From Paucidesulfovibrio sp036541255 (GTDB taxonomy: Bacteria; Desulfobacterota; Desulfovibrionia; Desulfovibrionales; Desulfovibrionaceae), in NCBI GenBank assembly GCA_036541255.1, contig JAZHDD010000048.1, positions 1 through 64,000 on the forward strand: a stretch of DNA of 64,000 nucleotides. The letters run 5' to 3'. Position 1 is the first letter of the stretch, and each line of letters starts with the position of its first letter. Shown piece by piece: positions 42,189 through 51,356 of this stretch. The notes beneath the pieces were generated by a model. The model did not search any database and had not been told where the DNA came from. It worked only from the letters and a program-made list of their open reading frames with translations. Made by a program: the position numbers and the translations under genes.

Positions 42189-44701
42189 GACTGTCCTCTC
42201 CCTGCCCCGGTCGCGTCGGAGTCTGTGTTGTTGTTGCCGGGTCCATCCAGGGGCAGGCGCAAGCTGATTTCCGTGCCGCGCCCGGTTGCGGAGCGGATTT
42301 CAAGCACGCCGCCGGCCAGCCCTGCGCGTTCCTGCATGCCGGCCAGCCCCAGGGTGTTCCGGGTTGCGGCTTGGGCCGGATCAAAGCCGCAGCCGTCGTC
42401 GCGGACGCGCAGTACCAGTTTGTTGCCTGTGTGCTCCAGCTCCACCACGGCCTCGGACGCATCGGCATGGCGGGCCACGTTGGTCAGGGCTTCCTGGGTG
42501 ACGCGGTAGATGGCCGTGGCCAGGGTTTCGGGCAGGTCGCGCAGGCCGGAATGGCTGACCCGGCAGGCAATGCCTGTGCGGGCCTCGAAGTCCGAGGCGT
42601 ACCATTCCAGGGCGTCGAGCAGGCCCAGATCGTCAAGCACGGCGGGCCGCAGGCGCGTGGCGATGTGGCGCACATCGGAAATGGTGGAGTCCACGAGCTG
42701 GCACATGGCTTCGGACCGCTCCGCCAGGGCCGGGTCGGCTTCGTCTTTTCCGCGCAACCTGTCCCGCATCCAGACCGCGTCCATGCGCAGCACCGTGAGC
42801 ACCTGCCCGAGCTCGTCGTGCAGTCGCCGGGCAATGGCGGCGCGTTCGCGCTCCTGGCTGGCCAGCACCGATCCGGAAACGCGGCGCAGCTTGTTTTGGG
42901 CATCCTTGAGCTCGGTGATGTCGATGCCGATGCCGCAGATGCGTTCCACCTCGCCGTTGTCGCCCAGGACCGGGAATTTGACCGAAAGATAGACGCGGAC
43001 CGTGCCCCCGGCAGGAAAGCGTTCCTCCACCTGCACGGGACGCCGCGTGCGCAGGGCCTCGTCTTCGCCTTCGCTCAAACCGCGCGCTGTTTCGCGGCCG
43101 AGTGCGTCTTCCGCTGTGTGCCCGATGATCTCCTCGTTGCTCACGCCGAAGAGTTTCTCGAAGTGCGGGTTCACAAGCACGAAGCGGCCATGCGCGTCCT
43201 TGATGGAGACCATGGAGGGAGTATGGCGCAGGATGGAGGTGATTTCCCGCGTGCGTTCGGCCACCTGGCGTTCCAGGTCCTCGGAATAGCGCGCCAGCAG
43301 TTCCTTGGCGCGCACCAGTTCTTCTTCGGCCCGCTTGCGTTCGGTGATGTCCACGGAAACGGCCAGGGAGCGCTGCACCTTGCCGTCGGCGTCGCGTTCG
43401 GCCGTGGCCGAAAGCAGCACGTCCAGACTGCGGCCGTCTCTGGTGGCGAACTGATAGGGCACGTCCGTGATCTCGCCGGTGCGGAAGAATTCCGGAATGG
43501 CCTCTTCTTCGGCGAAGCGGCGCGATTTGTTGGTGTGGAAGTCGATGATCCGCTTGCCCACGGCTTCCTCTCGGGAATAGCCCATGATCTTGATCCAGTA
43601 ATCCGACACCGAGAGCAGTCGCCCCTCCGCGTCGATGGAGTGCAGCATGGCCGGGGTTTTGTGGTACAGGGAGCGGTAGCGCTCCTTGCTTTCCAGCAGT
43701 TCGGCCTCGGCCTTTTTGCGTAGGGCGATGTCCTTGCTGGCCAGGAGGTAGAGGCCGAAGACGGTCAGGCCCACGAGCAGGCAGAGGACCAGGACCACGG
43801 TGCCCGAAGCCCGGAACGAGGCCGTTGGCACGCCTGTGGGGATGGCCCCGATGTCGCGCAGGTAGAGCACTTTCCAGCCCCGGAAGCGTGGCAGTTCCAT
43901 GCTCGAAGCCAGGAATTCCCGCCCCTCCGGGTCCGTGGCCCGCCCGAGTCGCTGGTCCAGGGTCAGCCCGGACCACTTCCAGGGCCCGTCGCCGAACTGA
44001 CGCGAGGCGCGCAGGGCGGCATTCTGTTCCGGAGTCTGCGCCTCCAGGCTCTGGAAGAGCCAGTCCTTGCGGCTGGAGCCGAAGATGATCCCTTCGGGCG
44101 ATACCAGCAACACCGTGCCGGGATAGGCCTGCAGAAATTCGTCCTCAATGACGCCGATGGGCGATTTGATCACGGCCACGCCCAGGATGCGGCCCGAGTC
44201 GCGGGCATAGACCGGATGGCTGTAATACGCGCCGCGCACGCCCGAGGTGGCGCCCAGGGCCATGTAGGTGGCGGAGAAGCCGTTCATGGCCTCAAGGAAA
44301 TAGGGGCGGTAGGAGAAGTTCACGCCGACAAAGGAGTCTGGCTCGTAGCGGTTGCTGGAGGCGATGGTCAGCCCCTGCGTATCCATAAGATAGCAGACAT
44401 TTACAGCCAGGACATTCTTGAAGGTGTCCAGCAGTTCGTTCACGTCGGCCAGGGAGCGGGCAGAGCCTTTGTCCAGGGCTTCGCGCAATTCGGGCAACCC
44501 GGCCAGGGCCTGCACCGGCTGGAGGTTGGCCGAGAGGTAGGAGGAGAGCTGATCCGTGATCATGCGCGCCCGGGAGTCGGCCTCGATCATGGCCTCGTGC
44601 AGAGTGGCCTCCTTGAGGGAGGCGTAATAGAGCCAGCCGCCCACCGAGGTGGACGCCAGCACGAGAATGCTCAGCAGCAGGAGGATGACGCGCAGTTTCA
44701 T
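42185..44701 (-). CDS. Sensor histidine kinase with DctB-like extracytoplasmic domain (NarX-type kinase core)
   Basis: Membrane sensor of 838 residues. Helix at about 5-25; a periplasmic double-Cache domain (about 30-290); a second helix (about 297-318); two PAS domains (about 335-450 and 485-605); a HisKA_3 dimerisation domain with phospho-His in 'ARRLHDELGQ'; and a HATPase ('EALTNVARHA', 'DDGCGFD', 'LGLAGMQERA'). The stretch 'GVNFSYRPYFLEAMNG...GVRGAYYSHPV' closely recalls the C4-dicarboxylate-binding region of DctB. DctB itself pairs with an NtrC-type regulator, whereas this kinase has the NarX/UhpB-type core matched to the LuxR-type partner. GGAG precedes the start. Dicarboxylate sensing is inferred. 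Confidence 0.93.
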   Translation of the reverse strand: MKLRVILLLLSILVLASTSVGGWLYYASLKEATLHEAMIEADSRARMITDQLSSYLSANLQPVQALAGLPELREALDKGSARSLADVNELLDTFKNVLAVNVCYLMDTQGLTIASSNRYEPDSFVGVNFSYRPYFLEAMNGFSATYMALGATSGVRGAYYSHPVYARDSGRILGVAVIKSPIGVIEDEFLQAYPGTVLLVSPEGIIFGSSRKDWLFQSLEAQTPEQNAALRASRQFGDGPWKWSGLTLDQRLGRATDPEGREFLASSMELPRFRGWKVLYLRDIGAIPTGVPTASFRASGTVVLVLCLLVGLTVFGLYLLASKDIALRKKAEAELLESKERYRSLYHKTPAMLHSIDAEGRLLSVSDYWIKIMGYSREEAVGKRIIDFHTNKSRRFAEEEAIPEFFRTGEITDVPYQFATRDGRSLDVLLSATAERDADGKVQRSLAVSVDITERKRAEEELVRAKELLARYSEDLERQVAERTREITSILRHTPSMVSIKDAHGRFVLVNPHFEKLFGVSNEEIIGHTAEDALGRETARGLSEGEDEALRTRRPVQVEERFPAGGTVRVYLSVKFPVLGDNGEVERICGIGIDITELKDAQNKLRRVSGSVLASQERERAAIARRLHDELGQVLTVLRMDAVWMRDRLRGKDEADPALAERSEAMCQLVDSTISDVRHIATRLRPAVLDDLGLLDALEWYASDFEARTGIACRVSHSGLRDLPETLATAIYRVTQEALTNVARHADASEAVVELEHTGNKLVLRVRDDGCGFDPAQAATRNTLGLAGMQERAGLAGGVLEIRSATGRGTEISLRLPLDGPGNNNTDSDATGAGRGQS

Positions 44702-44843
44702 GCAGTTCTCCGGGCCGGGTCGCGGCGCATTGATTGCCGATGCTAGCGCAAATCGCGGCCGGGGGAAACCGTCTGCCCGACCTGTCCCCGGGCTTTACAG
44801 GACCGGCTGCTTCGGCCTATTGCCCAGGCCGGAGGCGCTGCAT

Positions 44844-45620
44844 ATGTTGGAGAATGTCCGGGTCGTGCTTTTTCGGCCCAAGTATCCGGAAAATATTGGT
44901 TCCGTGGCCCGGGCCTGCCTGAACATGGGTGCTTCGGACCTGGTGCTCGTGGACCCGATCCGTTTCGAGATGGACAAGGCCCTGCCCCTGGCCACGGCGC
45001 ACGCCAAGGACATTCTGGAGCAGGCCCGGGTGGTGGGCACCCTGGCCGAAGCCCTGGAAGGGTGTCAGGCCGCCTACGGCGCGACCGCGCGCACCGGGGG
45101 CTGGCGCAAGGGCATCATGTCGCCGTCCACCGTGGCCGGGGTCGTTGGGGAACGCCTGCGCCAGGGGGCGAGGACAGCCCTGGTCTTCGGGCCCGAGGAC
45201 AAGGGGCTGACCAATGCCGAGACCAGTCTGTGCACGGCCCTGGTGACCATCCCGGTCAACTTTCAGGGCACATCGCTGAATTTGGCCCAGGCCGTGGTTA
45301 TCTTGTTGTATGAATGCTTCAAGGAGGCCCTGGAGCGACCTTTCGAGCCTGCGGGCCAGCCAACGGAACGAGGCTGCACCGTGGGCGAGCGCGAAACCTT
45401 GCATGCGGAAATGCGGCAGGCATTGCTGGACGTGGATTTTTTGCGTGAGGCGGACGCGGATTACAAGATGATGGGTTTGCGCCGGTTTTTGGGGCGCATG
45501 GACCTGAAGCGCAGCGAGTTCAACATGCTCATGGGCATTTGCAGACAGGTTCGCTGGGCCGCGTCCCGGGCCGGGCTTGTGCCGCAGGATTCGGACGCGG
45601 CGGAAACCAAAGAGGACTGA
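44844..45620 (+). CDS. trmJ: RNA 2'-O-methyltransferase, TrmH/SpoU family, TrmJ-like
   Basis: Knotted SPOUT methyltransferase of 258 residues. Motifs: 'VLFRPKYPENIGSVARACLNMG' (TrmJ-type opening), 'ALVFGPEDKGLTN', and 'VNFQGTSLNLAQAVVILLYE' (the trefoil-knot SAM site). The C-terminal extension (about 190-240) is helical, as in TrmJ. The likely product is a 2'-O-methyl nucleotide at tRNA position 32, though other SpoU targets are possible. GGAGG lies eight bases before the ATG at 44844. The frame is open further upstream but has no support there. It is divergent from the sensor kinase gene. Confidence 0.92.
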   Translation: MLENVRVVLFRPKYPENIGSVARACLNMGASDLVLVDPIRFEMDKALPLATAHAKDILEQARVVGTLAEALEGCQAAYGATARTGGWRKGIMSPSTVAGVVGERLRQGARTALVFGPEDKGLTNAETSLCTALVTIPVNFQGTSLNLAQAVVILLYECFKEALERPFEPAGQPTERGCTVGERETLHAEMRQALLDVDFLREADADYKMMGLRRFLGRMDLKRSEFNMLMGICRQVRWAASRAGLVPQDSDAAETKED

Positions 45621-45637
45621 CCCGTTCGGGCCAGTCC
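45614..45637 (+). terminator. Weak terminator after trmJ
   Basis: GGACTGACCCG-TT-CGGGCCAGTCC, a stem with one mismatch overlapping the trmJ stop codon, followed by only a broken T-rich stretch. Confidence 0.4.
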
Positions 45638-45681
45638 GTCATTCTTCCTTTTACCAATTTTTCCCGGCTTTTTCCCGGCGG

Positions 45682-46605
45682 TCAGGAGCCGCTCTGTACG
45701 CTCAGGCTGCGGGCGTTGTTGCCCTCGTCGGATTCGCGGATGGTGTCGTTGTAGTCCGCGATCACGCCCAGGGCGTGCTGTCCGGGCGGCAGATAGGCGG
45801 GCAGCCATACTTCGCCCACCTCGGCCTTGGACTGGCCCGGAGCAAGGCTCTGGACCTGCACCATGTCCCGGCAGTTGGCGGGCGAGGCTTGGCCGCCCTG
45901 GTCCAGAAAACAGAAGGCCACGTGGAACGGGCCGGAGGGCTCGCTGCCCTGGTTGCGCACTTCGAAATTGACCAGGAATTGCTGTCCGGGCCGGAGTACC
46001 TGCTGCGGGGCCGAGGCGCTGACCAGCACGATGTCTGCGCCGCCGCTGCCCTTGGGTGCCGGAGCCGGGGCTGACGGCTGCGGTGCGGGCGCCGGGGCCG
46101 GAGCAGGTTGATACGCCGGAGCCGGAGCCGGTTGATATGCGGGCAGGGGCTGAGCACCTGGAGCCCCGCCACCTACAAAGAGGGAGGCCGAGGCGGTATT
46201 GTCGGCCTTGCTCAGCTCTTTTACGGCCTTGTCCTCATCCACCACGGCGAGAAGATGGGCGGGCCCTTGGGGCGCATCGGCAGGCAGGCGAAGCGCCACC
46301 CGCGAACTGAAAATCTCGCCGGGTTTGAGCTCGAGCACAAAGGCGTCGCTGAGTTTGCGATCCGCGGGGTCGAACCGGTCGTCCTGGCTGAGGTAGAAGC
46401 GCACGTAGAAATTCTTGGCGCTACGGCTGCCCGTGTTGGCGATCTGGAAATCAAGAAACAGGGGCTTGCCGGGTTCCTGGCCGGGCCGGGACAGGGTCAG
46501 CCGGGTCACGCTCAGATCCGCAAGGGAGGCAGCCCGGGCATCCGGCGGGGAAAACAGGGCCGGGAGTGTCCCGGCGACCAAAAGCAGGCAAAGGATGAGG
46601 CGCAT
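45682..46605 (-). CDS. Secreted protein with two CARDB-like domains
   Basis: Product of 307 residues with a signal peptide (1-25, ending 'PPDARA'). Two immunoglobulin-like CARDB domains are visible (about 28-140 and 190-305). Each has the pattern of an 'xxFxIxNxGS..' strand and a final 'DNTASASL' or 'EGNNARSLSV' strand; CARDB stands for cell-adhesion-related domain in bacteria. They are joined by a Pro/Ala-rich linker (about 145-188) with a repeated AYQPAPAP unit. It probably works in the periplasm or on the surface as an adhesive or scaffold part. AAAGGAG precedes the start. It is divergent from the binding-protein operon, 112 bp away, so shared control is possible. Confidence 0.88.
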   Translation of the reverse strand: MRLILCLLLVAGTLPALFSPPDARAASLADLSVTRLTLSRPGQEPGKPLFLDFQIANTGSRSAKNFYVRFYLSQDDRFDPADRKLSDAFVLELKPGEIFSSRVALRLPADAPQGPAHLLAVVDEDKAVKELSKADNTASASLFVGGGAPGAQPLPAYQPAPAPAYQPAPAPAPAPQPSAPAPAPKGSGGADIVLVSASAPQQVLRPGQQFLVNFEVRNQGSEPSGPFHVAFCFLDQGGQASPANCRDMVQVQSLAPGQSKAEVGEVWLPAYLPPGQHALGVIADYNDTIRESDEGNNARSLSVQSGS

Positions 46606-46679
46606 GGGGTTCGGCTCCTTTTCTGAGGTGGATACGTAGCATCAAAAGAGCGAAAAAGTACAGACGTGGACGGCAGGCA

Positions 46680-46709
46680 TTGATTTTCTTCGGGTGAAAT
46701 GTCTATATA
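46680..46709 (+). promoter_or_regulatory. Promoter predicted to give a leaderless mRNA
   Basis: TTGATT (46680-46685) and TATATA (46704-46709) with an 18-bp spacer. The -10 ends eight bases before the ATG at 46718, so transcription should begin at or within three bases of the start codon. No Shine-Dalgarno exists between them. Confidence 0.55.
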
Positions 46710-46717
46710 AAAATAAT

Positions 46718-47965
46718 ATGAGGTTACAGCAGTCCCTCCTGGTTGCGGCCCTTGCCGCCTTGCTCCTTTTCGGGCCGGTCTTTGCACTGGCCGAGAGTCC
46801 GGAACTGGTTTTCGGGATGTCCGCGCCATTCAGCGGAGCCTCACGCGGACTGGGCATCGAATACTATCGGGGATTGAGCGCCTTCCTGAACGCGGTGAAC
46901 GCCGAGGGAGGGGTGAACGGCCGCCTTTTGCGGGTCAAGGCCTACGACGACGGCTACAACCCCATTCCGACCATGCGCAATACCATCCAGCTGGTGCAGC
47001 AGGACAAGGTCTTTGCGCTTTTTTCCTACGTAGGAACTCCCACGGCCACACGTATCTTGCCGTTGCTCAAACGTTTTCAACGCGAGCACGTCTATCTGCT
47101 GTTTCCCCTGACCGGGGCGCAGCCGCTGCGTGAACCGCCCTATGGCGAATTCGTCTATAACCTGCGCGCTTCGTATTTTGAGGAGACGCGTGGTCTGGTC
47201 GAGCATTTTTTGAGCCTTGGCCGAAAACGCATCGCCGTATTCTATCAGGCCGACGCCTATGGCCGGAACGGCTGGGACGGGGTTTGCCGCGCCTTGGACG
47301 AACATGGTCTCTCCCTGTCCGGGGATGCTGCCTACCAACGCGGCGCTCGGTTTTCCACGGACTTCGGCCCCGAGGTGGAAATACTCAAGACGTCCGAGCC
47401 CGATGCGGTGATCACGGTGGGTTCGTACGCGGCGACAGCAGCTTTCATTCGTGATGCGCGGGATCATGGACTGCACGTGCCTGTGGCCACAGTGTCCTTT
47501 TCGGATTCGGACAATATGCTCAAACTGCTGCAGGCCGTGGAGGACCGCCAGAACCAGAAGGGACGGTACACCCGCGACCTGATCTGCGCCCAGGTTGTGC
47601 CCAGCTATGAGGACCAGCGTCTGCCCGTGGTGCAAAAATACCGCGCCCTCATGGACGAACATGCGGCCATGCCGCCGCACGAACTGTTGCGGGAACCCTA
47701 TGTGCCGCATCAGTACAGCTTTGTCAGTTTCGAAGGTTTTCTCAACGGCATGCTGCTTGTGGAAATGATTCGCCGGATGGACGACAATCCCGATCCCGCA
47801 AGGATTCCCGAGGCCATGGCCGCCCTGGACGGATGGGATTTCGGGCTGGGCCAGCCGTTGCGTTTCGGGACTGACTGCCGTCAGGGGCTGGACAGGGTCT
47901 ATTATGTGACGGTTCTGGGTGATCGTTTTGTGCCTGTGGACGATTGGTCCAGGTGGAAAAAATGA
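46718..47965 (+). CDS. Periplasmic ligand-binding protein (Peripla_BP_6, Leu/Ile/Val-type)
   Basis: Product of about 415 residues with a signal peptide ('LLVAALAALLLFGPVFALA'). The mature protein is a type-I periplasmic binding fold like the branched-chain amino-acid receptors: 'LVFGMSAPFSGASRGLGIEYYRGLSAFLNAVN', 'YDDGYNPIPTMRNT', 'VYNLRASYFEET' and 'AVFYQADAYGRNGWDG'. There are no ABC permease or ATPase genes nearby. Its stop overlaps the start of a membrane GGDEF-EAL protein (ATGA), so it is better seen as a sensor subunit than a transport receptor (inference). The ATG at 46718 gives a clean signal peptide. A GTG at 46694 would extend it but lacks a Shine-Dalgarno. Translation may be leaderless. 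Confidence 0.92.
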   Translation: MRLQQSLLVAALAALLLFGPVFALAESPELVFGMSAPFSGASRGLGIEYYRGLSAFLNAVNAEGGVNGRLLRVKAYDDGYNPIPTMRNTIQLVQQDKVFALFSYVGTPTATRILPLLKRFQREHVYLLFPLTGAQPLREPPYGEFVYNLRASYFEETRGLVEHFLSLGRKRIAVFYQADAYGRNGWDGVCRALDEHGLSLSGDAAYQRGARFSTDFGPEVEILKTSEPDAVITVGSYAATAAFIRDARDHGLHVPVATVSFSDSDNMLKLLQAVEDRQNQKGRYTRDLICAQVVPSYEDQRLPVVQKYRALMDEHAAMPPHELLREPYVPHQYSFVSFEGFLNGMLLVEMIRRMDDNPDPARIPEAMAALDGWDFGLGQPLRFGTDCRQGLDRVYYVTVLGDRFVPVDDWSRWKK

Positions 47966-50613
47966 GAAAGCCCGGCCTGTTCGCCAAGACCCTGGGGTTC
48001 ATGGTGGTCATCTTCGGCATTATTGCCACGGCGACCTCCCTGCTCTCGGGTTGGCAGATCCACAGTCAGCTCACCATGGAATACGAATCCAAGGCCCTGG
48101 CCCTGGCGAGAAGCGTTGCCGGTTCCGATTTGAACAGCATTCTGGAACGGGACGCCGCAGCAGTGCAGTCGCGCATCGACCAGTACCTGGAGATCGAAGG
48201 CGTGGCGTATGTTTTGGTTACGGATGAAAATGGTCGCGTCATCGCCCATACCTTCACGCCCGTGATTCCGCCTCAGATTCTGGAAGTGGTTGAAAGAGTG
48301 CGGGAAAGGCAATTCGAGGGCAACGAATACGATATCCGCACCCTGCGTATGGAGAAGCAGGAATCCCTGCACGTGACCATGCCCATCCTGGCGGGACTGA
48401 TCGGCTACGTGCACATCGGCATGGACATGGGGCTGATCAAGTCGTTCATCCGTTCGGCCATTGTCAAACAGCAGATCATCACCCTGATTTTGTTCGTCAC
48501 CAGCGTGGCCGTGGCCTGGGCCTTCATGAACAACATTTCGCGGCCGCTCATGGCCTTGCGCGACTATGCCAAGCGGGTGGCCCGCCACGATTTCAGCCAG
48601 AGCCTGCGCATCGAATCCAAGGACGAGGTGGGGGAGCTGGCCACGGCCATGACCTCCATGGCCGTGGACATCCGTGATCTGGTGGAGAACCTGGAGCGGC
48701 GCGTGCGGCAGGCCACCAGCGAACTCCAGCAGGCCAAGAACGAGTTGGAGGAGAAAGTCTCCGCGCGAACGCGTGAACTCTCGCGCGCCAATATCCAGCT
48801 CAAGATAGAGGTGGCCGAACGCAAGGTCGTGGGCGAAGCCCTGCGCAAGACCGAGCAGAAATACCGCGCCATTTTCGAAAACGCGGTGGAGGGCATCTAT
48901 CAGGTCGGGCGCGACGGCCATTACATCAGCGCCAATCCTTCGCTGGCCCGTATCTACGGATTCAGCACCGCGGCGGAATTCATGTCCGCGGTGAATTCCA
49001 CGCCGGAAAGCTTCTACTTCAACGAGAGCAGGCGCTACGAATTGAACCAGATGCTGGAGGAGCAGAACGAGGTCAAGAATTTCGAATCCCGGGTGCGCCG
49101 GGCCGACGGACGGATCATCTGGATTTCCGAAAATGCCCGCCGGGTGGCCGATTCCAGGGAGGAGACGCTCTATTACGAAGGCTCGGTGGAGGACATCACC
49201 CTGCGCAAGGAGGCCGAAGACCAGCTCATGCACCAGGCCTTCCACGACCCGCTCACCAACCTGCCCAACAGGCTGCTCTTTCTGGACCACCTGCAAATGG
49301 CCCTGGAGCGTTCGCGGCGCAGGCCCGGCTACTTGTTCGCCGTGCTCTATCTGGACCTGGACCGTTTCAAGATCATCAACGATTCCCTGGGCCACGACAT
49401 CGGGGACAGCCTGTTGCGGGCCGTGGCCAAGGTCCTGGTGAATTGCGCCCGGACCATGGACACCGTGGCCCGTTTCGGCGGCGACGAGTTCGCCATCCTG
49501 CTGGAAGAGATCACTGCCCCGCGGCAGGCCATCAAGATCGCCCGGCGCATTCTGGACGAGATGTCCATGCCCTTTGACCTGGACGGCAACGAGGTGTTCA
49601 CCTCGGCCAGCATCGGCATCGTGCTGCATACGCACGACTACGAACGGCCCGAGGCCCTGCTGCGCGACGCGGACACGGCCATGTACCGCGCCAAGGAGCT
49701 GGGCAAGTCCCGGTTCAAGGTCTTCAACCAACGCATGCATGAACAGGCCCTGCACCTCATGGAACTGGAAACCGACCTGCGCAAGGCCGTGGACCACAAT
49801 GAATTCCATGCCGTGTTCCAGCCCATCGTCTCGCTCAAGACCCTGCGCGTGGCCGGATTCGAGACCCTGGTGCGCTGGAACCACCCCCTGCACGGCACCA
49901 TTGCGCCGGACAATTTCATTCCCCTGGCCGAGGACACCGGACTCGTCTATGCCATTGACCACCTCATGCTGGAATCCACCTGCGAACGCATCCTTCAGTG
50001 GAGGGAACAATTTCCAGGTCTCTATTTCGCCGGGCCGGAGCCCATGACCATATCCTTGAATTTTTCCGGGAAGCACCTCAAACAGCCGTTGCTGGCCGGG
50101 CGCATCGAGGATGTGTTCAAGCGGCATGGACTGGATCCGCGTTGCGTCAATCTGGAGATCACCGAGCATACGCTGATGGACAATCCGGCCCAGGCCGAGG
50201 AGGTTCTCGGCAAGCTCAAGGCCGTGGGCGTGGGGCTGTGCATCGACGATTTCGGCACGGGATACTCTTCCCTTTCCTATTTGCAGCGGTTTCCCATCGA
50301 CACGGTCAAGATCGACCGCAGCTTCGTGCAGGGTCTTGAAACGGACCGGGACAGCCGGGCCATCGTCAAGACCGTGATCTCTCTGGGCTTGTCCCTGGGG
50401 CTCAAGGTCGTTGCCGAAGGGGTGGAAACGTTGGAGCAACTGGAGATCCTGGAAGCGTCCGGCTGCCGTTACGCGCAGGGATATCTTTTTTCGAGACCGG
50501 TCTCGGCAAGGGCCGCCACAGAGATGTTGGCCGAGGGTGCGACCATGCATCGGGTGCTGGAAGAGGCCCGTGTTAGGGCCGGGCAAACGGAGGATGAACA
50601 TGACCGGAACTGA
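47962..50613 (+). CDS. Membrane-bound PAS-GGDEF-EAL c-di-GMP protein
   Basis: Product of 883 residues. Helix at about 10-30, a periplasmic domain (about 33-165), a second helix (about 170-190), HAMP (to about 245), a coiled coil (about 245-300), PAS/PAC (about 300-425), GGDEF (about 430-590) and EAL (about 605-860). The cyclase motif is intact ('RFGGDEFAIL'). The phosphodiesterase motif reads ETL in 'AGFETLVRWNHP', keeping the catalytic Glu, and 'LNFSGKHL', 'NLEITEHTLM' and 'CIDDFGTGYSS' are present, so both activities are possible. It is coupled to the upstream binding-protein gene by ATGA, which suggests the periplasmic protein docks on its outer domain. A GTG at 47944 is a less likely start. 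Confidence 0.95.
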   Translation: MRKPGLFAKTLGFMVVIFGIIATATSLLSGWQIHSQLTMEYESKALALARSVAGSDLNSILERDAAAVQSRIDQYLEIEGVAYVLVTDENGRVIAHTFTPVIPPQILEVVERVRERQFEGNEYDIRTLRMEKQESLHVTMPILAGLIGYVHIGMDMGLIKSFIRSAIVKQQIITLILFVTSVAVAWAFMNNISRPLMALRDYAKRVARHDFSQSLRIESKDEVGELATAMTSMAVDIRDLVENLERRVRQATSELQQAKNELEEKVSARTRELSRANIQLKIEVAERKVVGEALRKTEQKYRAIFENAVEGIYQVGRDGHYISANPSLARIYGFSTAAEFMSAVNSTPESFYFNESRRYELNQMLEEQNEVKNFESRVRRADGRIIWISENARRVADSREETLYYEGSVEDITLRKEAEDQLMHQAFHDPLTNLPNRLLFLDHLQMALERSRRRPGYLFAVLYLDLDRFKIINDSLGHDIGDSLLRAVAKVLVNCARTMDTVARFGGDEFAILLEEITAPRQAIKIARRILDEMSMPFDLDGNEVFTSASIGIVLHTHDYERPEALLRDADTAMYRAKELGKSRFKVFNQRMHEQALHLMELETDLRKAVDHNEFHAVFQPIVSLKTLRVAGFETLVRWNHPLHGTIAPDNFIPLAEDTGLVYAIDHLMLESTCERILQWREQFPGLYFAGPEPMTISLNFSGKHLKQPLLAGRIEDVFKRHGLDPRCVNLEITEHTLMDNPAQAEEVLGKLKAVGVGLCIDDFGTGYSSLSYLQRFPIDTVKIDRSFVQGLETDRDSRAIVKTVISLGLSLGLKVVAEGVETLEQLEILEASGCRYAQGYLFSRPVSARAATEMLAEGATMHRVLEEARVRAGQTEDEHDRN

Positions 50614-51349
50614 ACCGCAGAACAGTGGCGACCTTTGCGGCGTCTTTTCCCTGCAGAAGACCATGAAAATCGGTGCGGGAACCACGGCCAAGCGCGTGAA
50701 AAAGGTTTTCAATTATCTTGTGACCGAGCTTGACACCGAACAGGTGACCATCCAGCCGCTGGACGACAATTTTGCCGCCGTGGGCAACAAGGAGGTCATC
50801 AGCCGGGAACAACTGCTCGCGGACTATCTTCCCGAGCCGGGCATCTGGCAAAAGGAAGTCCTGCCGCGCATGCGCGAGGTCCAGAAGCTGGTGGCGCGGG
50901 GCGACAAGTTCCGCAAGCGGGGAGAGACGTTTACCGCCGAGTTCGAATATACCAAGGCGCTGAAGATCGACGAGCGCAACGTGCGCGCCAACTTCGGCAT
51001 CGGCCTCGTCTACATGGAGCGCGGCGACGAGGACAAGGCGCGCGAGGTCTTTGAGCGCGTGGTGCAGATTGATGCGGCCTTTGAGGACGAGCACAAGCAC
51101 CTGTTCAACGAGTTCGGCATCAGTCTGCGCAAGAGCGGGCTTTTTGACGAGGCCGTGGGTTACTATGTCCGTGCCCTGGAACTGGCCGCGGATGATGAAA
51201 ACCTGCATTACAATCTGGCGCGTGCCTATTATGAAAAGGGCAATCATCCCGAGGCGGCCAGGGAGCTGGTCAAGTGTCTGGAAATGCAGCCGGGCCATGC
51301 CGAGGCCAAGGGCTTTTTGGCCAGCCTGAAAAAGCGGGGCTTGGCCTAG
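50600..51349 (+). CDS. Tetratricopeptide-repeat protein
   Basis: Product of 249 residues. The N-terminal part (about 1-95, 'GVFSLQKTMKIGAGTTAKRVKKVFNYL...') is not recognised. From about 100 to 245 there are four TPR-like helix pairs ('AEFEYTKALKIDERNVRANFGIGLVYMERGD', 'AVGYYVRALELAADDENLHYNLARAYYEKGN'). Such repeats bind partner proteins. GGAGG lies six bases before the ATG at 50600, inside the end of the GGDEF-EAL gene (14-base overlap), so it belongs to the same unit and may connect c-di-GMP signalling to a target. That link is inference from position only. Confidence 0.88.
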   Translation: MTGTEPQNSGDLCGVFSLQKTMKIGAGTTAKRVKKVFNYLVTELDTEQVTIQPLDDNFAAVGNKEVISREQLLADYLPEPGIWQKEVLPRMREVQKLVARGDKFRKRGETFTAEFEYTKALKIDERNVRANFGIGLVYMERGDEDKAREVFERVVQIDAAFEDEHKHLFNEFGISLRKSGLFDEAVGYYVRALELAADDENLHYNLARAYYEKGNHPEAARELVKCLEMQPGHAEAKGFLASLKKRGLA

Positions 51350-51356
51350 GCTCGCC

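Noticed and set aside
46056..46160. Repeated GCCGGAGCCGG-type units that might be a CRISPR-like or tandem DNA repeat
   Set aside because: They encode the Pro/Ala-rich AYQPAPAP linker inside the CARDB protein; there are no spacers and the frame is kept.
47902..50712. A 936-codon open frame on the minus strand opposite the GGDEF-EAL gene
   Set aside because: It has no recognisable domains, a His/Gly/Val-rich composition typical of the reverse of high-GC coding DNA, and no Shine-Dalgarno. The plus-strand frame encodes complete PAS, GGDEF and EAL domains.
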